This document shows, one piece after another, positions 12,996 to 24,850 of a stretch of 64,000 nt of DNA. The notes under the pieces are model-generated. The model was not told the origin of the DNA and made no database searches. It saw nothing but the letters and a program-made list of their open reading frames with translations. Numbering within the stretch: position 1 is the first letter of the stretch; the number at the start of each line of letters is the position of its first letter. The translations under genes and the position numbers were made by a program. Source of the DNA: Mallotus nudiflorus (taxonomy: Eukaryota > Streptophyta > Magnoliopsida > Malpighiales > Euphorbiaceae); assembly GCA_947683625.1 (NCBI GenBank), contig CANTUR010000002.1, positions 8,836,501 through 8,900,500 on the forward strand, given 5' to 3'.

Positions 12996-15497
12996 ACATG
13001 AGGTGGTGAACAGCATCACAAGTATAGATACATAATTGCAGTATAGTGATATTATAAAATGAAGGTTTGGTTGTTGCATAAAATTATATCATTTTCAAGT
13101 AAGAGACTTACAGTACGCTGCCCAGATATTATTCTAGTTACATGGCTTAGTCTAAGATGTTTCTCCTCTTTCCCCGAGAACCATATCAAAACTGACTCAT
13201 CCTGAAAAGTAATTAAAAAATCACCAAATTAGAAGTTTTAGTAGGATTGACATAATTGAATTTGAACAATAAGCTAATCAGAATAAATGGACTGACATAA
13301 TTAATACCCACTAGCAGATGCCCAGTGCACCAAAATGAAAAAATAATAAAAAATTGCAAATGCAAGGAAAGAATACTTTTCTGTCCAATTGGGCTTATCC
13401 AAAAATAAATAATTAATGCACGCTGCATGTCCCATTGCATTAGAAAAAACCTGAATGTTTTCATATCATTTATCTGAATAACAACGATCAAATGCACATA
13501 AAAGACATTTCACTTAATCACTTCTCATTTAGCTAATTATCAAACTAAGGCAAGGAATATAAATAAACGCAGAGTGATAAAAAAGGAAAATACAATTTTG
13601 GAGAATACTTACATTGGAAAGACGGAAAGGACAAAACTTGGGCTTTCCCCTTCTCCCATACTTGAGCAAAGAGGCCCCCTTCTTTAGAGCAGTAATTGCC
13701 TGTTTTAAAGATCAGCCAAGAACCTAACTTAAGCATATTCAGCACACTTGCTGGTGGTGAACTAACATAAAACTTAAAACATAGCACGAGCAGAATGATA
13801 TCCGAGATGAAATGCAAAAACTACAAAAAAGTGACAAAGAAAACTATCACATGGTTCTTTTTTCTTTTTTCAGGGAGAAAATGAATGCAAAATATCCAAC
13901 AAGCATTTAATAATTTTTGTACTACTAAAAGAGCATGCTCAAACCACTGTATGACTAAGGCAAAAGTAGAAAAGACCTTAAAGGAAGTCTTAATGCAGTA
14001 ACTCACTGAAAGACATCAACTCATCTAGTCTTCCATTCTTGATGATTAAGAAAACACTGGCAGAAAACTACATTCAGGACCTGATTGACCTTTTATGAAG
14101 AGAGAAATGGAAATATGTCCATGCAAATTACCTAGTTAATTTCAGAACTATTATTGCCACCACGAAACCACAATTTATCAAAGTTACTGGGGCATTGAGA
14201 AAAAAAAAATTTGATATACGGATCGTTTCACCTTGATAATGTTTAGGTATCCAAATCCTATGGCAGCACATTACCTGGTTCTGTGAATCGCAAATGGAAA
14301 TTGCTATAACAGTACACTAGAAACTATGATTCTTCTCCTTCTTAAATTATCCATAAACACTCATGTGATATTTTTAGTACTAGTTCAAACTTCCATCAGA
14401 CAATACAGTTACATTTCCTCCAACAATGCCACACCTATCAAAACATATATTAATAGCACATAAATTGAGTGAAAAGAAATGTATTGTGCTGAGCCTACCC
14501 TCTAAAGATCATGAATATAAATCTGCCAGCCATGCTAATAGACAAATCCATTACATATTTGACTAGATCATTTGTATGTTTATAAAACAAACTGCATAAG
14601 GGAACATAAGATGAGGAGCTTGAGAAATTTCTATAGTTCTTTTAGTGTTGACAATCTTTCCTTGCATAATCACCATAGTAGTACTCACATTATTTTTTCT
14701 TCCTTCCCCAGTGCTTTTTTGAAGCAAAATGTTATTGTCTTACAAGAGCAGTTAGTTGCTTCTTCTCTAAAGTTCTATTCATTATGTTCAATGACTTCAT
14801 CCCTTCATCATTTTGGCATCCTTTCCTATTCCGCCAACAATTTGCTAGCCCTTTTACTCTTGTATCTAATTTACCTTGTAGAAGCACTTGATATAAATCT
14901 AGAATAGTATCTCCCTTGCACCCAACAACTTTTTAATTACATGACTTAACATCTATACTTCTGCATGGATAATCACCCAAATTCCTCCAATATCTGCTTT
15001 AAATGTCTCATTTCCATTGGAATTTTACTTTAAACAACAGATAATGAACTACATCATCATGTTTCCACCCAGAATCTCGTGTTCAAACAAATTATCCTCG
15101 TTAACACATATAAAAAAAAGAAATATAGTTTGCTACCTTTACCTAACCACGATCTCCAGATAGCAATCCAATCCACCATACCACATAAATTCCAAATATA
15201 ATTGAAGGCCATTGGCATGAGGTATTATCATAATTATTAATATTCAAACAATTACCATAAAATTATCCCCAAATTTTAACAATATATCAGCTTCAAATTT
15301 CTCAACTACAATCAAAAGCTTAATCTTCTCAGGTAATAAAAATAGCCAATTGTAGCATATACAAAAACATTCAAAGGAAAAAAAAAAATATATTCACCAC
15401 AACAGAAAAAAAAAATAAAATAAAGTACCTGCTCAATGTCTCTTTCAACTGGGCCAGTTCTACTAAGATCCGAGGCCATTCTATTAGTCCGCGACAT
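4391..15497 (-). CDS. PH-RCC1-FYVE-BRX protein, PRAF-type (nine exons)
   Basis: Exons, in order of translation: 15497-15429, 13699-13613, 13201-13112, 12294-12214, 12020-11826, 11734-9605, 8691-8545, 5492-5110, 4523-4391. All introns are GT-AG and the frame holds throughout. The product is 1104 aa from the first AUG, or 1098 aa from the in-frame AUG at 15479; related plant proteins are about 1100 aa. In 1098-aa numbering: N-terminal PH domain (about 18-145, 'KKGASLLKYGRRGKPKF'), RCC1 propeller repeats (about 259-647, recurrent WGDG and LGHG), FYVE zinc finger (about 649-712, CxxC pairs and RKRHNCYNCG), a Ser/Arg-rich linker, a coiled coil (about 859-927) and a C-terminal BRX domain (about 1024-1081, 'WVEQDEPGVYITL'). 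Known family members bind phosphoinositides through PH and FYVE; some have GEF activity for small GTPases, and BRX mediates protein contacts. All catalytic or zinc residues that I can check are present. No frameshift or internal stop was seen. Confidence 0.95.
5493..8544 (-). other. 3.05-kb intron 7 of the PRAF-type gene
   Basis: This unusually long intron separates the coiled-coil exon from the BRX-bearing exon. It is AT-rich, with poly(A)/poly(T) runs near 5707-5722 and 7899-7914. No transposon ends, splice-flanked exons or credible ORFs were recognised; the ORF at 7607-8011 is low-complexity and hydrophobic, as expected from AT-rich DNA. Confidence 0.8.
12943..12991. repeat. (GA)n microsatellite in intron 4-side DNA of the PRAF-type gene
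   Basis: About 49 bp of GA dinucleotides in the intron between the exons at 13112-13201 and 12214-12294. On the transcribed strand it reads as a CT tract. It lies more than 100 bp from either splice site. Confidence 0.95.
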
Positions 15498-15526
15498 CAC
15501 CAGCACCAAATTAACCTAATCACCAT
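15497..15526 (-). promoter_or_regulatory. Upstream ORF 2 (9 aa) overlapping the PRAF start
   Basis: AUG at 15526 encodes nine residues (MVIRLIWCW). Its TGA shares one base with the first in-frame AUG of the main gene (TGATG at 15499-15495). Such an overlap is compatible with termination-reinitiation. A second in-frame AUG at 15479 may be the main start in that case. Confidence 0.4.
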
Positions 15527-16110
15527 TGTTCTTTTTCCTTATAAACTACAGACCATCATCCACACATTCATCAATAACCTCCCAACCCCTAAGAATAATA
15601 GCAATAAATCCACACTCGAAAGCTCCTCCACCATCAAATTACAAATTCTTTAGCTCCAAAGCTAGTTCAATTTGCAAGCAAAACCCGAAACGAAGCACTA
15701 GTCAAGCAACTAACTAATTCACTAAGTAACTAGCTAGCAGTATGTGTTTGCTGCTGCTGCTGCTGTTGCTGAAGTGATGAACAGAAACAGAAACAGAAAC
15801 ACCGACCAAGACGAATATCAAGTTGCCAGGGATTTAGTTTATGTTTACTGTTTGGATGCCGAGAAAGCGGAGGAAATAAATCCTGAAAGTAAAAGAAAAC
15901 TGTATGATCTGATTAACAGTTGTCAAGTACATAAGAGAGAGACAGCGAAGGAGACAGAGAAGACTTGTGTATTATAGTAATAATAATAACAATAACAATA
16001 ATAGTAAATAAAAATGGAGGAAAGGAAAGCTTGAAGACAGTGTTTGGCTGTGTTACAACGAAAGACGTGAAATTGAAAAAGAAGAAAGAATAGAATAATA
16101 ATCAGCCAAT
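15498..16110 (-). promoter_or_regulatory. Presumed 5' leader and promoter of the PRAF-type gene
   Basis: The region upstream of the start is rich in pyrimidines on the sense strand: CTT/CTC runs near 15930-15965, a T-run near 16111-16126, a (CAG)n tract complementary to 15750-15767 and a GTTTCT repeat near 15782-15800. A TACTATAATACAC stretch (about 15968-15982) could serve as a TATA-like element. The transcription start cannot be fixed from sequence alone. Short upstream ORFs are listed separately. Confidence 0.4.
15539..15634 (-). promoter_or_regulatory. Upstream ORF 1 (31 aa) in the PRAF leader
   Basis: An AUG at 15634 opens a 31-codon frame starting MVEELSSVDL and ending with TAA at 15539-15541, 42 bases before the main AUG at 15497. 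It could lower or regulate translation of the main frame if the transcript includes it. It is leucine-rich and unlike any protein I know. Whether it is translated is unknown. Confidence 0.4.
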
Positions 16111-18471
16111 GGAAAAAAAAAAAAAAAAGAGTAAAGAGATGAGGCTAAATTAATAATATTATTATTACTATTGTAATGTTCCAATAAATATAAAATTTAC
16201 AAAAATTTTATTTTATTTTTTTAAGAAATCAACCATCTATATTTTATAGCAGTCGAAATTTGCTCATAAATTTAATTAATTATTAATTAAAATATTTTTT
16301 TATATTAATATTAAACAATTCCCTTTAGGTGTATATTCATAATAGAGATAATAATAATAACAAATGAAATACCTTATAATTTTTTTTAAAAAGAAATTAT
16401 TATACCAATAATCACTAGAATCAATTGATAAAAATTATTTTCATTTTAAATGATGTCTTGAATTCAAACCGTCGTGTATGCAGAAATTTTTTTATCATCT
16501 TTATAGTTCTACTCGAATCATAAAATTTTGAATTCAAATTGTGATGTATGCAAAAACATTAAATTAGTTATTGAGAGGATTTTACTATTTTTATTTATCG
16601 AATTAAATTAATCAGAATCTAATAAATTTTTATATCAATAGTTTAAAAAAAATAAATTTAATTTAAGTTGAGCGTATTATTATCACGATGTCCAATTTTT
16701 TTTTTATAAAAATGATCTTATTTTTTTTCTAAAATATAACTATTTAATGTTAATTATAAATTTTTTTAACAATTGAAAAGTAAAAAAGGGAATGTGAAAT
16801 CAAACTTATAATCTCACATTAAAATATCTATTACCTGAATTATTAGATTATAAAAGGAGGACAATTATAAATTTTTTTAGTTAGCAATAACTAGACAAAA
16901 AAAAAGTGTAATTGGCTTTTTTTGGTTTTATAATTTGGGGAATAATGTAATTTGCCAAAATATTAGATTTACTTATGATTTCCATCTTTCACAGTAATTT
17001 GCTAAATGTGCAGCTTTACTGCAGCAACATTTTGCTCTTAATTTTTTTTTAGAACAAATGGGTTGGCTTTTTCTTAGGTGGCCTTCTCCATCCTTTCAAA
17101 CTCAAATCAGTCAAATTCACTTCATTTTCTTTTTCTACTCGGTTTCTAATTAGTTATGTTGTCTTCAACCTGTAACTTTTATCCCTTTATATCTAATTAG
17201 TTATATAGATTTTTTAACGATAGTTTTTATTATTTTTATAAAAAATTTATCAATAATCAATATATATTTATTCATGACATGTAAACTAACAGTTTTTAAT
17301 GTTTAATTTTGTTTTCTATTAATTATATTGTATAAAATTTATACCAATATTTTTTTGTATGTGTACGAATATATAAATATATATTACACATTTTTATCGT
17401 CATAAATTTCTTTTCCGATAATGTCTTTTCTAGTTAAATGATATTTTTAAAATTAATTTTTATTTCTTATAAAAATTTAATAATTTATTTATATATTTTT
17501 ATTATTTTGTATAAATTTTATTAATTATATATACAATTTTTAAAATAATTTCACATTAACAATTTATTCATTATCTTTATTAACCAAATGAGTTTAATAA
17601 TGTAATTATTATACATATAACTGTTACTCTCGTAACTACTACTTCTTATTTCTTCAACCCCGTAACAATTGCACCTCACACAAATTGACTAGGAAGTTCA
17701 CATGGGGTTAATTGGATGCCTTGAATTAGGAGTTTGGTAATTGAGACTATCACAAGAAAAAGATATATGCTTTGTATAAAAAGACCATGTGCAAAGTAGC
17801 TTGGAATTTCACATACGTCCATAATGCCCCTAACAGGAGCCACTTTGTCTTTCCAACTCTATTGATTAAGACCAACACCATTTTGTGAGGTGCACTTTTA
17901 AAGAAAAAAGTAGCCATAGAGAAAATAAAATAAAATTTTTGGTCCCCTACTTCAATTTTTTCTGCCTTTAATGGCCCTACTCTTTCAATAACCACTACAG
18001 TGCTGAGATTTGATGTGTTTGCTCATGAAAACAAAGCCCAACAGTCATCAAGCAAAAAAAAAAAGGGCCAAGCCCCATAACCCACCAAGAATGCCCTGTC
18101 AAAACTCAAATTGAGGGCTACCAGTCATCTTTGAATCCACCCTTAAGCAACCTTTTAAAAGGTTGTATTTTAGGACCAACGCCAGAGAGAGAGAGAGAGC
18201 CCTTAACTTTGCCTTGCCCTGCTTGCGCTTGGTCTCTTCCAGAGTTAAAATGATGCATTTCCCATTTCCTGTTTTTGGTGAATCGGTCAATACATATATG
18301 GCTAAGTGCGGCCTTTTTGACTTTGTTTTGATATGATAAGATTTGCGCTTCAAATTATTTTTGCATCTTTACAAGGGACTAAAAGTATTATGATAAGATG
18401 GTACCCAAACACAACATAAAATAGATTTCTAATGCATTTCATATTGACTCAATCATGAATATCTATATATA

Positions 18472-18535
<64 letters not shown>

Positions 18536-19080
18536 TATTAGAATTTAGTAAGTTTAGCTAAATTTGAGTTCAAATTCAAATAATATTTATAATTCGATTA
18601 TAATATAAAAAATTTAATATAACATTTATAGTTTTGAATATAAAATAATATAAATATTTTTAAATTAAGACATGGAATAAAAAGAAAATTTTTCTATCTC
18701 TTTTTTTTTTTCATTCTATTGTATGTTTTTCGCTTAAGTGTCTGTTTACCTCGTAGAACTTAATGAAGGACAATTAATTTATAAATTAATATTTCAGTTA
18801 ATTACTCCACAATCTGAGACCCAAATTAACTTTTTAATAAAATTCATTTCACTCCAAAATCATTATTTTTTTACTAACTCACTCAAATATTTTCTTTTTC
18901 TTTTTAATTAAGATAAACATATAATTTAAATTGAAATAAATTGAAAAATGAAAAAAAAAATAATACACTATAGTTTATATATAGTTAAAATTTTGATGTT
19001 CTTAATGGCTTACTCTTACTCACATTTTTTTATATCACTCAATATCTATATATATAAAAACTAAAAATCAAAATTATAAT
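16110..19080. other. AT-rich intergenic DNA without recognised genes
   Basis: Six-frame reading gives only short, low-complexity frames. There are many homopolymer A/T runs, a short (GA)n run near 18185-18199 and a TA microsatellite listed separately. No transposon ends or RNA genes were recognised. Confidence 0.6.
18463..18532. repeat. (TA)n microsatellite
   Basis: Around 70 bp of TA repeats with a single C-containing interruption (ATCTATATATATC) at the left edge. Confidence 0.95.
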
Positions 19081-19212
19081 TAAAAATTTGAATAGATGTA
19101 ACTTAATTTTTTATTGTAAATTATTAAATAACCAATCATTTTGATCTCATTTTTATTAAAAACAATTAAAATAAATCATATAATTGAATGATCGTTTTAG
19201 AAACAAAATAAA

Positions 19213-19795
19213 ATAACTTAGTTTTTTACGTTTAATTTTGCTAATACATGTTTTGCATATTCTGAAATTTGATAAATTAAATCTAACTAGTCAATGTATA
19301 AAATTTTTAAGCGAATTAGTTAAAGAAAAATATTTTTGGATTGAATTAAATTTTTTATTTTGAATTTGAAATAACTGATAATTTTGATTTCAATTTTAGT
19401 AAAAAAATAAAATAAATAACATTTTTTTATTTCACTTTTTATTTTAATTTAATTTTTAAATTGAATAAAAAAATAACTTAATTATTTAAGTTTAATTTTT
19501 ACTAATTCATGTCTTGCATATTTTAAATTTTGATAAATTAAACCTAATTAATTAATGTATAAAGATTTTAGGTGAATTAGTTAAAGAAAAAAAAATTTTG
19601 GATTAAATTAAATTTTTTTATTTTGAATTTTGAAATAATTGATCTTATTGATTTCAATTTTAGTAAAAAATAAAATAGAAAGAATATTTTTATATTTCAA
19701 TTTTTATTTTAATTTAGTTTTTAAAATGAATAAAAATAACTTAATTATTTAAGTTTAATTTTTACTAATTCATGTCTTGTATATTTTAAAATATA
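19213..19795. repeat. Tandem repeat of about 262 bp, slightly over two copies
   Basis: The word ATAACTTA followed by a TTTAATTTT-like stretch and a CATGT(C/T)TTGCATATT-like stretch recurs at 19213, 19473 and 19737, giving periods of 260 and 264 bp. Between these, other words recur in the same order (GATAAATTAAA, TTAGTTAAAGAAAAA, GATTTCAATTTTAGTAAAAAA). The third copy breaks off at about 19795. A weaker partial copy may precede the first, from about 19080. There is no coding frame. It is probably a local AT-rich satellite-like duplication. Confidence 0.75.
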
Positions 19796-19829
19796 AACTT
19801 GACACTTGGTATGAACTTGACACTAACAT

Positions 19830-19945
19830 TTGTCTGTTAGATAACATTCGTCTAATCTCTTCAACAATATCAGCAGCCTCCTATGGAGGAGTTTCTTGAG
19901 ATCGAATAGCATTGACAGCTCTTTGACTATCCGATTCCAGGGTGA
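19830..19945 (-). pseudogene. RNase H domain fragment (LINE-type)
   Basis: On the minus strand an open stretch encodes ESDSQRAVNAIRSQE, followed after one stop by an EAADIVEEIRRML-like helix. The ESDS motif carries an active-site aspartate of the RNase H domain found at the C-terminus of many plant LINEs and in free-standing RNase H-like genes. Only about 35 residues remain and neither end is defined, so it is a relic. Confidence 0.5.
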
Positions 19946-20089
19946 GTGATTTGGTACTTTAGCATTGACAGTTCATGAGTAATTTGGTACTTTAGCCATG
20001 CGTTTTCTGTTTTCAAGGCATATTGTTGTGTCCTCATATGCACTAGTATGTGGATAAATACTAGAGTGTAAAGACGAAGCCTAAACAAG

Positions 20090-20470
20090 TAGTGGAGCAT
20101 AGCGATAACATCTATCCTCTGGAGAGTTTTTTGGTTTAATTGTGGGGTTGTGGTAAATGGGTTACGGGTGTGGAGGCAACGCCCTCACGGTATGGTATAT
20201 GGGTAATTTTATAATTTATACCGTACAACTTATATATACATCATGTATTTATAACCCTAGAATTCATTTTGGATTAATAAAACACTCCAGCCACTCTGCT
20301 CTTGAAAACGTAAACATATTGTCGAATCTTGTTAAATCTCTATGTCTTTTCTTCTTTGTATTTCTTTACTCTTGTTTATTGTTATTTTTGCAACACCTAT
20401 TTTTGGTTATAGAGTAGTTTTTCAAACACCTTACCTATTTTGGTTATAGAGTAGTTTTTCAAACACCTTT
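20090..20470 (+). mobile_element. LTR-like fragment with a 38-bp tandem duplication
   Basis: The stretch has a promoter-like layout: CTTATATATACATC then GTATTTATAACCC near 20230-20255, followed by a leader-like segment and an ACATATTGTCGAATC stretch reminiscent of Copia-type LTR 3' ends. At its right end, a block ending GGTTATAGAGTAGTTTTTC is repeated in tandem (about 20393-20431 and 20431-20470). No partner LTR, primer-binding site or coding domain is present, so this is at best a solo or truncated LTR. Confidence 0.35.
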
Positions 20471-21134
20471 CTTTTTGTTTTCATTTTTTGAATAGTTAAT
20501 GGTTGTACTAGGGTTTTTTTTTTTTTTTTTCAGTTATCAAGTTGTTTAACAAATGATGATTTTACATCTGAGTTTAATTTTTTAAAATTTTATTATATTT
20601 TATATCTCCAAAGGAGCAATATATTGATCATCATGAATTTTGCATAAATAATTATGGATTAATGAATTTCTAAAAATTTATGCAAGGTTGCAATATGTAA
20701 ACAACTTGGGAACATAAAATTATAGATTTTAACAAAAATTCAACAAAGTTTTTCTTAATTGCATCAAAATTTTCTTTTTATGATGGCACAAAACTTGATG
20801 AAAAATAATTTTTATGTAAGTCATGTCATTCAAATTGAGAGAAATTTTTGGATAAATCCTATTTTCCATATAAAATTATAAACTCTCCATTATATTTATA
20901 ATATGTGGTATTTAAGTATCTCCAATAGTGCTCTTTAAAATAAAGAGCATATTATAGGTAATAAAGAGTATTTTAAGAAATCTTTCAATATAAGGAGCAA
21001 ACAATTTTATTTAAGTTCAATACATTTTTTATATTTCACTATGTCTTTTGTTTTATTCTGTAAACATTTAATTTTAATTTGTGAATATTGTGGGAAGGAA
21101 GAGAAACAAAATTTTAGATAATAAAAAAAGTCGA

Positions 21135-23236
21135 TTTACTTGCACTGATGATACCCAACTTTTTAACTAAATACCACTAAAGTACCAAACCATTAAAATA
21201 TAACACAAAACTCTATAATCTTTCGTTTTATTACCAATAAAGTGTCTAAACCCGATTTCCAACCAAATATGACCACGTGGCATGCCACATGGTATTTAAT
21301 ATAGTGAAACATGTCACACATTGCTAATGTGGTATTTGCAAGTCTGACACATTAATATAATGAGACCATCACTAAAAGTGAGGTACTGTTGCAGGATTAA
21401 CGTTGAAAGTTGGGTACCATGAATAAAAATTTATAATATTTTAGTTTATTTTTTTTTGTTTAATTTGTTTTTGTTTTCTAATGATAAAATTTTGAAATTT
21501 ATAGTTTTTAAGTGAAAATTTGTGTTTTTAATGTATATCCCGATTTTTAAATAAAATAAAATGTTTATAATTTAAATTAATATTCAATTCAATAAAAATC
21601 ATTTAAAATTTATTATATATTGTTAACTCATAAACCGGCTCAAATAGTAGTATAATGCACTACTATCTTGATATGAAATATATAGTATATAATTTTTAAC
21701 TTATAATAAATATAACTTTTTATATTTTTATTATAAAATATTCAATTATAATTATAAATTAATTTTTAAATAAAATGAAATGTTCATAATTTGAATTAAT
21801 ATTTAGTTCAATAAAAATCATTTAAAATTTATTATATATTGTTAACTCGTAAACCGGCTCGAATAGTAGTTTAATGCACTACTATTCCTAGCTTAATATT
21901 TTAATACTATTCCAATTAATAATTAAAATTAAATAGTATTAAAATATTAAACAGAATTAAATATAATATTAAGTATATTTAGAATATTAAGTAATTTATA
22001 TTATATTAAGTATATTATTTAATGGGATGGTTAAGGGATTGTCTATGGTAATAATCCCTTAACCATCCCATCAAATACGTGGAAGATTCATTAAACTATA
22101 ATGAATCAATGAAAAAACTGGTTAAAGAGTCATTATCAATATAAATATGATTTATCTCAGATTAAATGGTCTCGATTAATATCACAAAAATTGCTAAATA
22201 GAATCAATTACCATTCTACGTCCTTGCACAAGATTAGAATTCTAGCCCTTCCACAGTGGTATCTCACTGATGGCTCAGACCCCCACATACAATAAGGCCA
22301 GTTGCTTTGCGTGGATTTTCATAACCTTGCTATGCAAAAATGGGAATAGTAGTGCATTAAACTACTATTCGAGCCGGTTTATGAGTTAATACTATATAAA
22401 AAATTCGAAATAATTTTTATTGAACTGAATATTAATTCAAATTATGAACATTTCATTATATTTAAAAATTAAATTATAATTATAATTGAATATTTTATAA
22501 TAAAAATTTATATTTATTATATGCTAAAAAATATATACTATATATTTTATATCAAAATAGTAGTGCATTAAAATAATATTTGAGCTGGTTTACAAGTTAA
22601 TACTATGTAATAAATTTGAAATGATTTTTATTGAATTGAATATTAATTTAATATTTTATAAAAAAATTATATTTATTATATGCTAAAAAATATATACTAT
22701 ATATTTCATATCAAAATAATAGTGCATTAAACTATTATTTGAGCTGATTTACAAGTTAATAATATATAATAAATTTTAAATGATTTTTATTGAAATGAAT
22801 ATTAATTTTAATTATGAACATTTCATTTTATTTAAAAATTGAGATACACATTAAAAACACAAATTTTCATTTAAAAAATATAAAGTTCAAAATTTTATCA
22901 TTAGAAAACAAAAACTAATTAAACAAACAAAAATCAACTAAAAAATTAGAAATTTTTATTCATGGTACCCAACTTTTAGAGCTAGTCTTACTATAGTATC
23001 TCACTTTTAGTGGTGATCCCATTATACCATGTGGCACTATGTAAATGTAGGGTGACATGTGCCAACATGTCAGAGGCCATGTGGTGTGCCATATGGTCAT
23101 CTTTGGTCGAAAATCAGATTTAGACACTTTATTGGTAATAAAATGAAAAGTTAGAGAGTTTTGTGTTACATTTTAACGGTTGTGTACTTGTATGATATTT
23201 AGTTAAAAAGTTGGGTACTATCAGTGCAAATAACCC
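21135..23236. mobile_element. Long-TIR foldback element (possible non-autonomous MULE)
   Basis: Arms of about 300 bp (21135-21440 and 22940-23236) are inverted copies of each other; both begin GCACTGAT(G/A)(A/G)TACCCAAC when read inward. The element is bounded by a direct repeat AAAAAAGTC(G/A)A (21124-21134 and 23237-23247), close to the 9-bp target duplications of Mutator-like elements. Inside the arms lies a second, repeated inverted unit: two tandem copies on the left (from about 21543 and 21765) and three on the right (about 22340-22860), each carrying an AACCGGCTC(A/G)AATAGTAGT-like word or its complement. The central spacer (about 21890-22340) contains a perfect hairpin. No transposase frame is present. 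Confidence 0.7.
22022..22071. repeat. Perfect 19-bp hairpin at the centre of the foldback
   Basis: ATGGGATGGTTAAGGGATT at 22022-22040 pairs perfectly with AATCCCTTAACCATCCCAT at 22053-22071, with a 12-base loop. It sits in the unpaired centre of the larger foldback element. Confidence 0.9.
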
Positions 23237-23449
23237 AAAAAAGTCAATAGAAAGCAAAGATATATATGGAAAATAGGAGTGCATTAATTAACCTTTTGTA
23301 TAGAGAGTGAATTTTGACTCTCTACATGACTCTTTAATCTATAATTTTAATTTAGAGAGTAGGTTGAAGTCCTATTTTTTTCAATCACTCCTCATAATAA
23401 ATAGTTTAGGTTAAATAAAAAGTGGATTGAAGATGCTCTTAGTATTTAA

Positions 23450-24008
23450 AATTAAATAACTTTAGATTTAACACCTTAATGTGGTTAACCATATCATATA
23501 CATAATTATGGACTCTTTATTATTTATTTTTTAGTATTTAATATTAAAAAAAATCCTTTTGTCTTCTATAACTATGCCACTTTTTCTTTTCCTAGAAATA
23601 AAATTTTTAAAAAAATTCATTCTTCTACCTATTTTTTTCTTGTGTTACCTTTACCTCTATGTCTGACATTGAGATTTACTTCTCTCTTTCTAATTATTTC
23701 TTTACATCATTATTGGGTTTTTTTCTTTTTTTTTTCTTTTTTTTTTCTTGCTTCAACCAAATCTTGATATGAGAAAATATTTTTTTATAAAAAATCTAAT
23801 CCTAAATTTTTGTGTTGGGTTTGGTATGTGATATGATCCTCAAAAGGGTTCATGTGCAAATTATACATTAATTATAATAGATTCCTTAAAACAGTTGATG
23901 TGTAAATTATACATTAACTAATTAACTGTATGCTTAAATGTTGGACAGATTAAAGAACATGAAAAGCTTAGCTTGGAGCATTAATTTGGGTTGAATCCGT
24001 ATTAATTT
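23450..24008. other. Intergenic DNA, nothing recognised
   Basis: AT-rich DNA with pyrimidine runs near 23716-23750. A TGTGCAAATTATACATTAA-like word occurs at about 23851 and again, as TGTGTAAATTATACATTAA, at about 23900. No coding or transposon signal was recognised. Confidence 0.5.
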
Positions 24009-24850
24009 GTGATGTCTACATATTAATATAGTCAAGTTCAAAAGTTTGGATGAATTTTTTGAGTTTTTTTTTCTGCTTTAGAGTTAATAAGGAAGATTTA
24101 AGAAGATTCTAAAAGATGTGAGAAGATTTAAGGATATTCCATGTCAAAGTTAACAAGTCAAAATTGAAGTCAAAGAGTCAACAAGTCAAAGTCAATAGTT
24201 AACATCCTATTTGACATGTGACATGGCATGCCTCGTTGTTTGCTTACTTGTCATAAGTTGTCATTTTGCTTAGTTGTTATGAGTTACCATTTTGCTTAGT
24301 TGTTATAAGTTGTCAATTTGACTTTCCAAAGTTTAGTTATCATTAATTATCATTAGTTATTGTATTTTTGAAGGAATCCTCTTTAGTTAAGGATTTTCCT
24401 TTATAGAAGTCTTTAGAAATAAGTAAGGAAACCTATTCATTCAAGGATTATGATGTTACATGCCTATATAAAGGCTATAGCATTATAGCATGAATGTTAT
24501 TTTTATCAATTAAATCTAAAATCTTGTCCGGTTAAAGTCATTTTCTTTCATTTTTAAAAGAACTTAGTGAATTTATCAAGTGAAGGCTTTGTCCATTCAA
24601 ACCTAGTTTAATTTAGACTTCAAATTGACTTATATAATCTTAGATTTATATTAAACAACCTTTAATTCTTTATAACTAAGGTTCTTAAGTATAGGTTATT
24701 TAAGGGTCTTGTTGGGAATTAAAGTTTTCCTTTGCTTGATTTACGAATGATCCTTGACAAGGTTAGCAAGATTGAATACAAGTTTGATACAAGTTAACCA
24801 CATTCGTATTAGTATGGATTTATAATTTTTTTTTGAAAATTCAGTAGATC
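24009..24850 (+). mobile_element. Probable solo LTR (Gypsy-like), plus strand
   Basis: The layout is LTR-like: a GTCAA-rich section (24140-24210), a 31-bp motif repeated three times (about 24240-24330, each with TTGCTTA-TTGT-ATAAGTTGTCA), then a TATA box (CCTATATAAAGGC at about 24461) followed by a leader. No adjacent primer-binding site or pol domain was found, so it is either a solo LTR or a fragment. Ends are approximate. Confidence 0.4.

Larger units (their letters stand above)
20912..23441. mobile_element. MITE-like element split by a foldback insertion
   Basis: The left end reads TTA-AGTATCTCCAATAG and the right end, in reverse complement, TAA-GAGCATCTTCAAT. They form imperfect terminal inverted repeats flanked by a TTA direct repeat (20912-20914 and 23439-23441), as in PIF/Harbinger-type MITEs. 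Left of the insertion lies GCTCTTTAAAATAAAGAGC, a short hairpin. Without the 2.1-kb insertion the element would be about 420 bp. Superfamily is inferred from target site and TIR only. Confidence 0.5.

Noticed and set aside
20157..20417. 86-aa plus-strand ORF
   Set aside because: Covers a TATA-like, LTR-like non-coding region; hydrophobic tail comes from T-rich DNA.
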